Shown here piece by piece: positions 52,280 to 61,826 of a stretch of DNA of 64,000 nt. The notes under the pieces were generated by a model. That model had not been told where the DNA came from, searched no databases, and worked only from the letters and a program-made list of their open reading frames with translations. A program made the translations under genes and the position numbers. The DNA is from Microbacterium sp. SYP-A9085 (GTDB lineage: Bacteria > Actinomycetota > Actinomycetes > Actinomycetales > Microbacteriaceae): positions 1-64,000 of the forward strand of contig NZ_WJII01000006.1 of the NCBI RefSeq assembly GCF_009649635.1, read 5' to 3'. Each line of letters opens with the position of its first letter. Within the stretch, counting starts at the first letter, position 1.

Positions 52280-55090
52280 TCAGCGCTGCGCCGTGGACAG
52301 GCGCTGACGCAGCACGTACGGGAGGATGCCGCCGTGGCGGTAGTACTCCCGCTCGGTCGGGGTGTCGATGCGCACGGTCGCGGTGAACGTGCGCTCCTGC
52401 CCGTCGTCGGCCCGGACGTGCACGGTCACCTCGCGGGGAACGGCGTCGGCACCGGCGATGCCGGTGATCGCGTACGTCTCGGTGCCGTCCAGCCCGAGGG
52501 ATGCCGCCGACTCCCCGTCGCGGAACTGCAGCGGCAGGACGCCCATCCCGATCAGGTTCGACCGGTGGATCCGCTCGAACGACTCGGCCAGCACCGCCTT
52601 CGCGCCCAGCAGCAGCGTGCCCTTGGCGGCCCAGTCGCGCGACGACCCGGATCCGTATTCCTTGCCGGCCAGCACTATCAGCGGTGTTCCGGAGGCGGCA
52701 TACGCTTCGGATGCCGCGAAGATCGTGGTGGGTTCACCGCCGGGCAGCACCCGGGTGAACCCGCCTTCCACGCCCGGCACCAGCTCGTTGCGCAGCCGGA
52801 TGTTTGCGAACGTGCCGCGGATCATCACCTCGTGGTTGCCGCGTCGCGACCCGTACGAGTTGAACTGGCGCGGCTCCACGTCGTGCGCGGTGAGGTACTC
52901 CCCCGCGGGCGAATCGCGTTTGATCGAGCCCGCCGGCGAGATGTGGTCGGTCGTCACCGAGTCGCCCAGCTTGGCCAGCACGCGGGCGCCGGTGATGTCC
53001 TGCAGCGGCTCGAGCTCGACCCCCATGCCGTCGAAGTACGGCGGGCGCCGCACGTACGTGGAGTCTTCCTGCCAGTCGAACCGGTCGCCCTCCGGCACCG
53101 GCAGCGCGTTCCAGTTCTCGTCGCCGGCGTAGACATCCGAGTACCCCTCGGTGAACATGCGGGCTTCCACGCACGCGTCGACGACCTCCTTGATGTCCTT
53201 CGCGCTGGGCCAGATGTCCTTCAGGAACACCGGAGCGCCGTCGCCGCCGGTGCCCAGCGGATCGCGGTTCAGATCCACGTGCATCGATCCGGCGAGCGCG
53301 TACGCGACAACCAGCGGCGGCGACGCGAGGAAGTTCATGCGCGTCTGGGAATGGATCCGGCCCTCGAAGTTGCGGTTGCCGCTGAGCACCGATGCGACCG
53401 TGAGATCGCCGGCGTCCACGGCGGCGCCGACCTCCTCGATGAGCGGGCCCGAGTTGCCGATGCACGTCGTGCATCCGTACCCGACGAGGTGGAAGCCGAG
53501 CTCGTCGAGGTACGGCGTGAGGCCCGCCCGCTCGAAGTAGTCGGTCACCACGCGAGACCCGGGGGCGAGGGATGTCTTCACCCACGGCTTGGACTTCAGA
53601 CCCTTCTGCACGGCGTTGCGCGCCAGCAGCGCCGCCCCGATCATGACGGACGGGTTCGACGTGTTCGTGCACGAGGTGATCGCCGCTATCACGACGTCCC
53701 CATTGTCGAGGCTGAGCTGCTCGCCGCCCAGGGCGAGCGGCTGCGGGTGGGACGGCCAGTCGTCGGAGGCGTCGTCGTCGACGGGCGCAGCCACCGCGGC
53801 GTGCGGCTCGAACATCTCCGGCTCACCGAGGAACGGGTCGGATGCCGGGAACGTGTCGTCGATAGCGTCGTCCAGGGCCGTGAGCGTCTTCACGTCCGCC
53901 GCCGGGTCGGCCAGCAGCCGCTGGACGGTGCGCTGGGCGACCGCAAGCGGGATGCGGTCCTGCGGCCGCTTGGGGCCGGCGATCGACGGCTCGATCGAGG
54001 CGAGGTCGAGTTCGACCACGTGCGAGTACTCCGGCTCGCGGTCGGGGTCGTGCCACAGCCCCTGCGCCTTCGCGTACGCCTCGACCAGAGCCACCCGCTC
54101 CGGGCTGCGGCCGGTGAAGCGCAGGTAGTCCAGCGTCTCGTCGTCGATCGGGAAGATCGTCACAGTCGACCCGTACTCGGGGCTCATGTTCCCGATCGTG
54201 GCGCGGTTGGCCAGCGGGACGTTGGCGACGCCCGGCCCGAACAGCTCCACGAACTTTCCGACGACGCCGGTCTGACGCAGCAGCTCGGCGACGGTGAGCA
54301 CCATGTCGGTGGCGGTCACGCCCTCGCGCAGCTCGCCGCGCAGCTTCAGTCCGATCACCTCGGGCAGCAGCATCGACACCGGCTGGCCGAGCATCGCGGC
54401 CTCGGCCTCGATGCCGCCCACGCCCCATCCCAGCACGCCGAGCCCGTTCACCATCGGGGTGTGCGAGTCCGTCCCCACGAGCGTGTCGGGGTACGCCTGC
54501 GGCATCGGGTCGCCCGCGGCATCCGCCCCGAACACCACGCGGGCCAGATACTCCAGGTTCACCTGGTGGCAGATGCCGGTGTCCGGCGGCACGACCACGA
54601 AGTCGTCGAACGCGTGCTGCGCCCAGCGCAGCAGCTGGTAGCGCTCGCGGTTGCGCTCGAACTCGAGGTCGGCGTTGATCTTCGCCGACTGGGGGCGCCC
54701 GAAGCTGTCGGCGATGACGGAGTGGTCGATCACGAGCTCGACCGGGATCAGCGGGTTCACCTGCTGCGGGTCGCCGCCGAGCTCGTCCATCGCGTCGCGC
54801 ATCGCGACGAGGTCGACAACGCACGGCACGCCGGTGAAGTCCTGCAGCAGCACCCGCGCCGGAGTGAACTGGATCTCGGAATGACCGACGTCGGCCCCGT
54901 TCCAGGCCGCCAGCGCGCGCACCTGATCGGCGGTGACCGAGGCGCCGTCCTCGTTGCGCAGCAGGTTCTCCAGCAGGATCTTCATGCTGTACGGCAGCCT
55001 GTCCGAGTCCGGGATGCTGTCGATCCGGTAGATCTCGTACTGCTTGTCGCCGACGGTGAGCGTGTCCTTCGCCCCGAAGCTGTTCGTCAT
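52280..55090 (-). CDS. acnA: Aconitate hydratase A
   Basis: The 936-residue enzyme interconverts citrate and isocitrate in the TCA cycle. It has the AcnA/IRP1 layout. The iron-sulfur cysteines are in [11 protein letters not shown] and [12 protein letters not shown], and the C-terminal swivel domain carries [10 protein letters not shown]. Start at ATG 55090 ([11 protein letters not shown]) follows GGGAGG. Length is normal. The gene stands alone between the two-component genes and lrp, all on the minus strand. Confidence 0.97.
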   Translation of the reverse strand: MTNSFGAKDTLTVGDKQYEIYRIDSIPDSDRLPYSMKILLENLLRNEDGASVTADQVRALAAWNGADVGHSEIQFTPARVLLQDFTGVPCVVDLVAMRDAMDELGGDPQQVNPLIPVELVIDHSVIADSFGRPQSAKINADLEFERNRERYQLLRWAQHAFDDFVVVPPDTGICHQVNLEYLARVVFGADAAGDPMPQAYPDTLVGTDSHTPMVNGLGVLGWGVGGIEAEAAMLGQPVSMLLPEVIGLKLRGELREGVTATDMVLTVAELLRQTGVVGKFVELFGPGVANVPLANRATIGNMSPEYGSTVTIFPIDDETLDYLRFTGRSPERVALVEAYAKAQGLWHDPDREPEYSHVVELDLASIEPSIAGPKRPQDRIPLAVAQRTVQRLLADPAADVKTLTALDDAIDDTFPASDPFLGEPEMFEPHAAVAAPVDDDASDDWPSHPQPLALGGEQLSLDNGDVVIAAITSCTNTSNPSVMIGAALLARNAVQKGLKSKPWVKTSLAPGSRVVTDYFERAGLTPYLDELGFHLVGYGCTTCIGNSGPLIEEVGAAVDAGDLTVASVLSGNRNFEGRIHSQTRMNFLASPPLVVAYALAGSMHVDLNRDPLGTGGDGAPVFLKDIWPSAKDIKEVVDACVEARMFTEGYSDVYAGDENWNALPVPEGDRFDWQEDSTYVRRPPYFDGMGVELEPLQDITGARVLAKLGDSVTTDHISPAGSIKRDSPAGEYLTAHDVEPRQFNSYGSRRGNHEVMIRGTFANIRLRNELVPGVEGGFTRVLPGGEPTTIFAASEAYAASGTPLIVLAGKEYGSGSSRDWAAKGTLLLGAKAVLAESFERIHRSNLIGMGVLPLQFRDGESAASLGLDGTETYAITGIAGADAVPREVTVHVRADDGQERTFTATVRIDTPTEREYYRHGGILPYVLRQRLSTAQR

Positions 55091-55243
55091 CGTTGATCGC
55101 CTCCCGGCAGGTCGCTGGCGGCGGGCTGGCGGCTCCCGCGACGCCTCTGCGGACATCCTGCCCCAGATCGCGCCGCGCGGGCAGGGGGCTTCGTGACCGG
55201 GGCGCGTCTCGGAGGCGGGACCCGGGATCGGGATGCCGCCGAC

Positions 55244-55723
55244 TCAGCGAGCGGGAACGGGGACGAGCGTCCGGTTCTCGTAGAACGTCTGCAGCACGAC
55301 CGTGGTGCGCGTGCGCACCGCCGCCGCCCGGCGGATCTCGCCGATCAGCCGCTCCAGGTCCCGGGGGGAGGCGACGCGCACGAACAGCATGTAGCTGGCG
55401 TCGCCGGCGATCGAGTGGCAGGCCTCGATCTCCGGCAGCGGCTCGAGCAGCTCGGGCGCGTTGTCGGGCTGGGCGGGATCCAGGGGTGAGATCTCGATGA
55501 ACGCGGCCAGCGGCTTGCCGACGGCCTCGGCGTCCAGGATCGGCCGGTACCCGGTGATCACGCCGCGGGACTCGAGCCGGCGCAGCCGCGCCTGCACGGC
55601 CGAGACCGACAGGCCCACCGCCGCGGCGAGCGTCGCGAGCGTCGCGCGGGCGTCACGGGAGATCTCCGCGAGGATGCCGGTGTCGGCCGCATCCAACGGC
55701 GCCTCTGATGGCGATTCACTCAT
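55244..55723 (-). CDS. Lrp/AsnC-family transcriptional regulator
   Basis: The 159-residue protein has an N-terminal winged-helix (about 14-65: LAEISRDARATLATLAAAVGLS, then RLRRLESRGVITGYR). A C-terminal RAM ligand-binding domain (about 75-150) follows. Lrp proteins sense amino acids and often control an adjacent divergent operon, here DUF6421-SDR-threonine aldolase. TAATAT lies 7 bases upstream of the ATG, predicting a leaderless, probably autoregulated mRNA. Confidence 0.95.
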   Translation of the reverse strand: MSESPSEAPLDAADTGILAEISRDARATLATLAAAVGLSVSAVQARLRRLESRGVITGYRPILDAEAVGKPLAAFIEISPLDPAQPDNAPELLEPLPEIEACHSIAGDASYMLFVRVASPRDLERLIGEIRRAAAVRTRTTVVLQTFYENRTLVPVPAR

Positions 55724-55728
55724 GCCCG

Positions 55729-55736
55729 TAATATTA
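55729..55736. promoter_or_regulatory. AT-rich palindrome in the lrp divergent region
   Basis: The perfect palindrome TAATATTA contains the lrp -10 (TAATAT on the minus strand). It lies in a 72-base gap, 55724-55795, that is strikingly AT-rich for this genome and ends with CATATG near 55775. It could be part of an Lrp operator controlling both directions. That role is inferred. Confidence 0.45.
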
Positions 55737-55795
55737 TCGGTGTATCGGCGATCAGACCGGAAGATTTACGCATCATATGCAGATCGGGGGTTCCC

Positions 55796-57199
55796 ATGTC
55801 CACGAGTCAGATCCACACCGCACCCGCGCAGGAGGGCGCCGCGGCGGACGTCGAGACCTCCGCCGCCTGGCTCACGCTGAAGGATGCCGCAACCGCCCTG
55901 CAGGGTCTGCAGACGCAGGATGGATCCGTCCCGGACGAGACGGACACACCCCGCGCGGCAGAGCTGGTGGCGCGGATCACGGCGTCGATTGACGAGCTCG
56001 CCCCGCTGTTCCCCTACGACGAGGCCTACCTGACGGCATCCGTCCGCGACTTCGACCGCTGGGCCGCCGAGGGCTTCGGCGTGCCCGACTTCTACGACTC
56101 GCTCGTCGCGTTCCATCCCGAGCAGCACCGCGTCGACGGGCTGCGGCACCTTGTCGTGTTCCCGATGTACACGCAGAACGGGTCGAGCAACCGGTACGTC
56201 GAGGCGCTGATCGTCGAGGTCATCTGGCCGGAGTTCGTGGCGGCACTGGAGGCCGGCGACTACGGCAACAAGTTGTTCGTGTCGCTGCGCCTGGTCGACT
56301 TCACCGCCGGCTACGACACGAATTCGGCGGTGCTGTTCCCGGAGACCGTCGCGATGCGGGAGATCCCCACGTTCACGTGGGGGGCCATCTTCCAGGACCG
56401 CGAGGCGGCGCGCTACCGTCGGGTGGTGCGGGCGGCATCCGAGATCACGAAGCTCGACCTGCCGGCCGAGGCGGCGCGGATGCTCGACGACCAGAAGCTC
56501 GCCGAGGAGACGTTCGTGATGTGGGATATCATCCACGACCGCACCCACATGCGCGGCGATCTGCCGTTCGACCCGTTCATGATCAAGCAGCGGATGCCGT
56601 ACTTCCTCTACTCTCTGGAGGAGATGCGCTGCGACATGACCGCGTTCCGGGAGTCCGTGGCGATCCAGCGGCGGCTCGAGGCGCAGGATCAGCGCAGCGA
56701 GGTCGAGGAGCAGATCCTCGCGCACGCGAAGCTCGTGCAGTACGCCGTGATCTTCGACCGCATCTTCCGGTTCGCGATCACCGGGACCCGGGTGCGCAAC
56801 TACGACGCGGTCGGCGGTCAGCTGCTGTTCGCGTGGCTGCACCAGCGGGACGTGCTGCACTGGACCGACACCGCGCTCGCGTTCGACTGGGCCGATGTCC
56901 CGGCCGCCGTGGTGGCGTTGGGCGACGCCATCGACGACCTGTACTGGCGCTCGATCGACCGGCCGAAGACCGCGCACTGGCTCGCCGCGTACGAGCTCGT
57001 GCGCTCGGTGCTGACCCCGAACCCGGCGTCGGCGTGGGCACGCGGCCTGCCGGACGAAGTGCTCGGCGGTGCGCCGCGCGGATACACGGATGCCGTGAAC
57101 GACGACGAGTTCCCGCTGTCGATGTTCTACGAGGCGCTGGAGAAGAAGATGCGCGACGTCATAGCGTCGACCTCCGGCATCCGCGCCGCCGACCGCTGA
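55796..57199 (+). CDS. DUF6421 family protein
   Basis: The 467-residue soluble protein matches what I recall as DUF6421, found in many actinobacteria beside an SDR gene and a threonine aldolase gene. Notable segments are GLRHLVVFPMYTQNGS, MWDIIHDRTHMRGDLPFDPFMIK (a His-rich HDRTH element that could bind metal) and FALIAW-like aromatic helices. No catalytic class is known to me. ATG 55796 is used. It is divergent from lrp, and the SDR gene follows after 86 bases. The function is unknown. Confidence 0.85.
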   Translation: MSTSQIHTAPAQEGAAADVETSAAWLTLKDAATALQGLQTQDGSVPDETDTPRAAELVARITASIDELAPLFPYDEAYLTASVRDFDRWAAEGFGVPDFYDSLVAFHPEQHRVDGLRHLVVFPMYTQNGSSNRYVEALIVEVIWPEFVAALEAGDYGNKLFVSLRLVDFTAGYDTNSAVLFPETVAMREIPTFTWGAIFQDREAARYRRVVRAASEITKLDLPAEAARMLDDQKLAEETFVMWDIIHDRTHMRGDLPFDPFMIKQRMPYFLYSLEEMRCDMTAFRESVAIQRRLEAQDQRSEVEEQILAHAKLVQYAVIFDRIFRFAITGTRVRNYDAVGGQLLFAWLHQRDVLHWTDTALAFDWADVPAAVVALGDAIDDLYWRSIDRPKTAHWLAAYELVRSVLTPNPASAWARGLPDEVLGGAPRGYTDAVNDDEFPLSMFYEALEKKMRDVIASTSGIRAADR

Positions 57200-57223
57200 T
57201 CCAACGCCGTGTCGGCGACGTCG

Positions 57224-57229
57224 TACTAT
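57224..57229 (+). promoter_or_regulatory. -10 element upstream of the SDR gene
   Basis: TACTAT fits TANNNT and would start transcription near 57236, giving a leader of about 50 bases ending in AGGGGAAG before the GTG at 57286. No convincing -35 is visible. Confidence 0.35.
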
Positions 57230-57285
57230 TTCGTCGGCGGTAACGGCGCGCGGCATGGTGGCCGCACGACAGAGGGGAAGCGGCA

Positions 57286-57981
57286 GTGACGGATCTGACA
57301 GGGCGCACGGTGCTCGTCGCGGGTGCGACCAGCGACAGCGGCGCGGTGGCGGTGCAGGCGCTGCGGGATGCCGGGGCCTTCGTGGTCGCGGTGGGGCACG
57401 ATCCCGCGAAGCTCGAGGCGCTTGCCGCGCGCGTGGACCCGGCCGGTGCCGGGACGGCGTGGGAGACCGCGTCGTGCGACCTCACCGACGAACAGGCGGT
57501 GTTCGGGCTCGCACAGCGCCTGCACGGTGACGGCATCCGCGTCGACGGGGTGCTGCACCTCGTCGGCGGATGGCGCGGCGGTGGGGGCCTGGCCGGACAG
57601 TCCGACGCCGACTTCCGCTTCCTGGAGCGGTCGCTCACGGCGCTGCGGCACGTGAGCCGCGCGTTCGACGACGACCTGAACGCATCGGATGGGGCGCGCC
57701 TGGCGATGATCTCGTCGACCACGGTCGCGCGACCGCTGGCCGGCGGCGCGAACTACGCGGCGATCAAGGCGGCCAGCGAGGCCTGGATGCACGCCGTCGC
57801 GCAGGGCTTCGCGAAGACTGCGCGGGACGCCGGCCGGCCGCTGGCGGCGGCATCCGTCGTCTTCCGGGTCAAGGCGCTCGCGGGCCTCGAGCAGGAGGTC
57901 GCCGACCGCTTCATCGCGCTGTGGGACGCCGACCCCGCGGAGGTCAACGGCGCCGTGGTCGACCTGACCGCCGCCTCCTGA
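57286..57981 (+). CDS. Short-chain dehydrogenase/reductase
   Basis: The 231-residue protein is an SDR enzyme. The nucleotide-binding motif is VLVAGATSDSGAVAV, the middle motif is LHLVGGW instead of the usual NNAG, the catalytic Ser is in MISSTTVA, and YAAIKAASEAW supplies Tyr and Lys. The substrate is unknown. GTG start behind GAGGGG. It lies between DUF6421 and threonine aldolase, a neighbourhood that I believe is conserved in actinobacteria. Confidence 0.9.
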   Translation: MTDLTGRTVLVAGATSDSGAVAVQALRDAGAFVVAVGHDPAKLEALAARVDPAGAGTAWETASCDLTDEQAVFGLAQRLHGDGIRVDGVLHLVGGWRGGGGLAGQSDADFRFLERSLTALRHVSRAFDDDLNASDGARLAMISSTTVARPLAGGANYAAIKAASEAWMHAVAQGFAKTARDAGRPLAAASVVFRVKALAGLEQEVADRFIALWDADPAEVNGAVVDLTAAS

Positions 57982-58007
57982 GCCGCTTTCCCGCAGGACT
58001 AGATTGG

Positions 58008-59081
58008 ATGTCTGTGACCCCTCTGCATGACCCGAACCTGCGCGGCTTCGCGTCCGACAACTACTCCGGCATCCACCCCGACGTCCTCGCCGCCATCGCG
58101 GCGGCCAATGAGGGGCACCAGATCTCGTACGGGGAGGACGTCTACACGACGCGCCTGCAGGAGGTCATGGTCGACCACTTCGGCGAGGGCGTCGAGGCGT
58201 TCCCGGTGTTCAACGGGACCGGAGCGAACGTGACCGCGCTGCAGTCGATGCTGCCGCGGTGGGGCGCGGTGATCACGGCCGCGACAGCGCACATCAACGT
58301 CGACGAGCAGGGTGCACCGGAGCGCGTGGGCAGCATGAAGCTCCTCACGGTGCCGACCGAGGACGGCAAGCTGACGCCCGCGCTCGTGGACCTGCAGGCG
58401 TGGGGGTGGGGGGACGAGCACCGCGCGCAGCCGCTCGTGGTGTCGGTCACGCAGTCCACCGAGCTCGGCACGCTGTACACGCCGGACGAGCTGAAGGCCC
58501 TGTGCGACCACGCGCACGGCCACGGCATGCGTGTGCACCTCGACGGAGCGCGCCTGGCCAACGCCGCAGCCGCCCTCGACGTGCCGCTGCGGGCGTTCGC
58601 CCGCGACGTCGGCGTCGACGTGCTGAGCTTCGGCGGGACGAAGAACGGGGCGATGGGCGCCGAGGCCATCGTGGTGCTCGACCCCGCGGCATCCACCGGC
58701 CTGACCTACCTGCGCAAGCTCAACATGCAGCTCGCGTCGAAGATGCGGTTCGTTTCGGCGCAGCTGGTCGCCCTACTAGAGGGCGACCTGTGGCTGCGCA
58801 ACGCGCGGCACGCGAACGCCATGGCACAGCGGCTGCGCACGGGCGTCGAGAAGGGCCTGGCCAACGGGTCGATCCGCGGCGTCGCATTCGCCCAGCCGAC
58901 GCAGTCCAACGGCGTGTTCGCGACCCTGCCGGACGGTGTGGCCGACCGGCTGCGCGAAGCGTTCCGGTTCTACGACTGGGATGCCTCGCGCAACGAGGTG
59001 CGCTGGATGTGCTCGTTCGACACCACCGAGGCGGACATCGACGCGTTCCTTGCCGCGATAGCGCGGGAGACCGCCGCCTGA
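58008..59081 (+). CDS. Low-specificity L-threonine aldolase
   Basis: The roughly 357-residue PLP enzyme splits L-threonine or allo-threonine to glycine and acetaldehyde. FASDNYSGIHPDVLAAI, FNGTGANVTAL, HLDGARLANA and the PLP-lysine segment SFGGTKNGAMGAEA are all present. ATG 58008 and GTG 58014 are both possible starts. TAGATT at 58000-58005 is 8 bases from the GTG, so a leaderless start there is plausible. It is the last gene of the Lrp-adjacent group and is convergent with the coiled-coil gene. Confidence 0.93.
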   Translation: MSVTPLHDPNLRGFASDNYSGIHPDVLAAIAAANEGHQISYGEDVYTTRLQEVMVDHFGEGVEAFPVFNGTGANVTALQSMLPRWGAVITAATAHINVDEQGAPERVGSMKLLTVPTEDGKLTPALVDLQAWGWGDEHRAQPLVVSVTQSTELGTLYTPDELKALCDHAHGHGMRVHLDGARLANAAAALDVPLRAFARDVGVDVLSFGGTKNGAMGAEAIVVLDPAASTGLTYLRKLNMQLASKMRFVSAQLVALLEGDLWLRNARHANAMAQRLRTGVEKGLANGSIRGVAFAQPTQSNGVFATLPDGVADRLREAFRFYDWDASRNEVRWMCSFDTTEADIDAFLAAIARETAA

Positions 59082-59277
59082 TCCGACGCGTGATCCGGTG
59101 TGCAGGCGGCGCGCAGGCGGCGCTCGATCCGGCGTGCGTCGTGGCGCCCGTGCGGGGTCGACATCCTCGGCCATGTCACACAACATGCGGGTGTTCGACC
59201 CCCGAAGCCGCCGTTTCTGAGACACGCTCGACTTCGCGTCCCAGTTCACACCGGCTGAGGGCTCGCGAACCCGCAGG

Positions 59278-59308
59278 TTCTGCGACGCGCGCGGCGCGGG
59301 TCGCAGAA
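59278..59308. terminator. Strong hairpin, likely bidirectional terminator
   Basis: TTCTGCGAC (59278-59286) pairs with GTCGCAGAA (59300-59308). After one G-G mismatch, four more pairs follow (CGCG with CGCG), closing a 3-base loop. This is a 13-bp stem between two convergent genes. Confidence 0.55.
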
Positions 59309-59358
59309 GACGCGACATGCCGACGCGCGTGGCGCGAGTCTCAGAAGACGCGACGTGC
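59283..59358. repeat. Imperfect 38-bp tandem duplication
   Basis: The 38 bases at 59283-59320 are repeated at 59321-59358 with four mismatches. Both copies contain CAGAAGACGCGAC. Only the first copy retains the hairpin partner to its left. Confidence 0.75.
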
Positions 59359-59378
59359 GGGGCCGTGAGCCCGCACGT
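59353..59378. terminator. Second hairpin of the convergent intergenic region
   Basis: ACGTGCGGG (59353-59361) and CCCGCACGT (59370-59378) form a perfect 9-bp stem with an 8-base loop. With the hairpin at 59278 it flanks the tandem repeat and could stop transcripts from either gene. Confidence 0.5.
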
Positions 59379-59458
59379 TGTGCGACTCGCACTCACGGCT
59401 CGGGAGGACCCGGATGCCGCGGCGCGGCGGGTCCGCGACGACCGGCGCCGGGCCCGGC

Positions 59459-60838
59459 TCAGCTCGCTGTTTCGAGTTCTTCCGACGCCGCTACGGCGTC
59501 ATCGGCAGAGGAGCCGAGATCCGCGGCATCTGCCGGCGCCTGCGCCGCGGCATCCGCCACCGGCAGCGTGGAGGCGGGACGGATGAGCTCCTTCACCTCG
59601 GCGAGGAAGCTCGTGAGCTGGTGCTGCTGCCATCGCAGCTGGCGCGCGCGGTCTTCGGCGTCCGTGAGCACGTCCTGGGCATTGGCGGTGACGAGATCCA
59701 TGATCTTCTGCGCCTTCACGCGGGCCTGCTCGAGGTGGGCGCCGGCACGCACCTGAGCGTCGGCCTCGATCTGCCGCGCCTGCGCACGCGCGAGCTTCTC
59801 GTAGTCGTCGGCCTTCTCGGTGACCCGCTTGGCGTGATCGGCCGCCGCAGTGACCTGGTCGTTCGCGTCCTTCGTGATCCGCTCGGCGTGCGCGACGGCC
59901 TGGTTGTGCAGTGCGAGGAACTCCTGGTGCGCGTCATCCTGCCGGCGGGTGAGCGACTCCTCGAACTCGAGCGTGCGCACACGCAGCTCGCGCACCGCCT
60001 CCTCGGCCTCGCTGCGGTCGCGTGAGGTCTCGCGCGCCACCATCGCGCGCAGGGCGGCCGCGCCCTTCTCCGCCTCCGATCGGATCGCCGCAGCCTCCCG
60101 CTGTGCCTGCTCGACCTTCTCGGCGGAGTGCGCGGCTTCCCGCTCCAGCTGCGCCTGGTGGGCGGTCACCTCGGTCTCGATCCGCAGCCGGGCCTGCTGT
60201 GCCTCGTGCTGGGCCTCGGCGATGATGGCCTCGGCATCGGCCTGCGCCTGTGCGCGCCGGTTGTCGACCTCTTCGCGCGCGGCCTCCAGCAGCCGGTCGC
60301 CCTGCACGCTCGCGTTGCGGATCAGGGTGGATGCCTGCTCCTCGGCGACGCGCAGGATCTCCTCGAAGTGCTTCTTGTTCGGCGACGACTCCGACGTGCC
60401 GCTGAGCTCCTCGGTGAGGGCCTGCACCTGCTTCTGCGCCTGCGCCGTCTGGGCGTGCGCCGCGGCCAGATCGGCCTTCGCCTGGGCGAGCGACTCGGTG
60501 AGGCGGCCCCGCTCGGCGGCGTCCTCCGCGCGGACCCGCTCGACCTCGTCGCTGCGGCCGGCCGCCGCATCCTGCGCCGCGTCCTCGAGCTCGGCGATCC
60601 GCTCGCGCACGCTCTCCAGGTCGGCGTTCGCACGATGCCGCTCGTCCTTGAGCGCGGCGATCTCGTCGCCGGCGGCGCGGATGCGCGACTTCAGGTCGCC
60701 GATCGCGGTGTCCACCTCGTCCTTGTCATAGCCGCGGAACGCCGTCGTGAAGCCGGTGTCGACCGCCGCCTGGGCCAGGATGCTGTCGAACGATGCGTCG
60801 TCCGGGGCGATGTCGGAAGGGCTGGTCTGGTCGTGCAT
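59459..60838 (-). CDS. DivIVA-like coiled-coil protein
   Basis: The 459-residue protein has an N-terminal DivIVA-type motif (FTTAFRGYDKDEVDTAI, about residues 30-46). A long Ala/Glu/Gln/Arg-rich coiled coil (about 48-420) and an acidic Ala-rich tail follow. DivIVA/Wag31 relatives mark cell poles and organise polar growth in actinobacteria. This one resembles secondary family members rather than Wag31 itself, which has a conserved, shorter form. ATG 60838 is used. The leader has TATCGT about 140 bases upstream and a hairpin, CGACACA with TGTGTCG, at 60930-60951. Confidence 0.85.
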   Translation of the reverse strand: MHDQTSPSDIAPDDASFDSILAQAAVDTGFTTAFRGYDKDEVDTAIGDLKSRIRAAGDEIAALKDERHRANADLESVRERIAELEDAAQDAAAGRSDEVERVRAEDAAERGRLTESLAQAKADLAAAHAQTAQAQKQVQALTEELSGTSESSPNKKHFEEILRVAEEQASTLIRNASVQGDRLLEAAREEVDNRRAQAQADAEAIIAEAQHEAQQARLRIETEVTAHQAQLEREAAHSAEKVEQAQREAAAIRSEAEKGAAALRAMVARETSRDRSEAEEAVRELRVRTLEFEESLTRRQDDAHQEFLALHNQAVAHAERITKDANDQVTAAADHAKRVTEKADDYEKLARAQARQIEADAQVRAGAHLEQARVKAQKIMDLVTANAQDVLTDAEDRARQLRWQQHQLTSFLAEVKELIRPASTLPVADAAAQAPADAADLGSSADDAVAASEELETAS

Positions 60839-61076
60839 GGGGGCGACTCCGGTCTCGGATGGCGGCCGTCGCCAGCAGAAGCGGACCCGGCGGCCGCGTG
60901 CAACGGACCGGGATCCGCGAACTCTGCCACGACACACCGGGGGTTGTGTCGCAGATGACCTGCGGACGGCCCTTGCACGATAGCCGGTCTGGCTGAGAGT
61001 TCGGGGTGCCCGCGGCGCGCCGCCGAGGGATTCCGTCGAAGGGGACGATGGGTGTCAGCGCGCGCGTCGACGGCGT

Positions 61077-61709
61077 TCAGCGCAGGGCGCCGACGCTGGC
61101 CAGCGCCATCCGCAGCAGCGTCCCCCGACCGCCCTCCATGTCGGCGGCGACGGCGTCGGATGCCGCTTCCTGCGGCGTGAGCCAGGTGAGCTCGAGCGCG
61201 TCCTGGCGAGGGTCGCACGTTCCGGTGACCGGCACCACGAACGCGAGCGAGACGGCGTGCTGCCGGTCGTCGTGGAACGCGGTCAGTCCCGGCAGCGGGA
61301 AGTACTCCGCCACAGTGAACGGCGCCGGCTGGGCCGGGAGCAGGGGGAACGCCATCGGTCCCAGATCGTTCTCGACGTGGCGGAACAGCGCGTCGCGGAT
61401 CGTCTCCCCGTACCGCACCCGGCCGGAGACGATAGTGCGGGTCATCTCGCCGAGCGGCGTGGCCCGCAGCAGCAGGCCCACCTCGGTGACCACACCCATC
61501 CCGTCCACGCGCACCGGCACGGCCTCGACGTACAGCATCGGCAGCCGGCGCCGCGCCTCGGCCAGCTCGAGGTCGCTGAGCCATCCCGGGTTCACGCTGC
61601 CCGCTCCGCCGGCGCTGAAGCCGCCGAGGGATCCGGAGACGAACGGCTCGCCGCCGGCCGGCCGCGACTCCTCCGGCTCCGGGTCGGGGTCGGGCGTGCG
61701 TACGGGCAT
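61077..61709 (-). CDS. DUF4916/Nudix-like protein
   Basis: The 210-residue protein resembles the actinobacterial DUF4916 (Nudix family) group: NPGWLSDLELAEARRRLPML near residue 40, TRTIVSGRVRYGETIRDALFRHVENDLG and HAVSLAFVVPVTG. In the Nudix box G-x5-E-x7-RE-x2-EE-x-G the first Gly and Glu are present. The REUXEE part reads RHVENDLG, so metal-binding glutamates are partly missing and catalysis is uncertain. TATACA lies 6 bases upstream of ATG 61709, suggesting a leaderless mRNA. Confidence 0.78.
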   Translation of the reverse strand: MPVRTPDPDPEPEESRPAGGEPFVSGSLGGFSAGGAGSVNPGWLSDLELAEARRRLPMLYVEAVPVRVDGMGVVTEVGLLLRATPLGEMTRTIVSGRVRYGETIRDALFRHVENDLGPMAFPLLPAQPAPFTVAEYFPLPGLTAFHDDRQHAVSLAFVVPVTGTCDPRQDALELTWLTPQEAASDAVAADMEGGRGTLLRMALASVGALR

Positions 61710-61826
61710 GCCTCTTGTATACCTCACGGCGCTCGGCGGCGCCGGTGCGTCTGCGCGCGCCGCGCGAGGCCCGGCGCCCGCCACGGAACGGGCCGCGTGT
61801 CGCCGCCGTGCGGCAGGATGGTGGCC

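Larger units (their letters stand above)
59082..59458. other. Intergenic region between convergent genes, repeat- and hairpin-rich
   Basis: This 377-base stretch separates the ends of the threonine aldolase and DivIVA-like genes and contains no credible gene. Its features are the tandem repeat at 59283-59358 and the two strong hairpins at 59278-59308 and 59353-59378. The GC-rich remainder holds nothing else that I recognise. Confidence 0.6.

Noticed and set aside
59082..59458. CRISPR-like array
   Set aside because: There are only two adjacent 38-bp units with no spacer between them, and no cas genes nearby.
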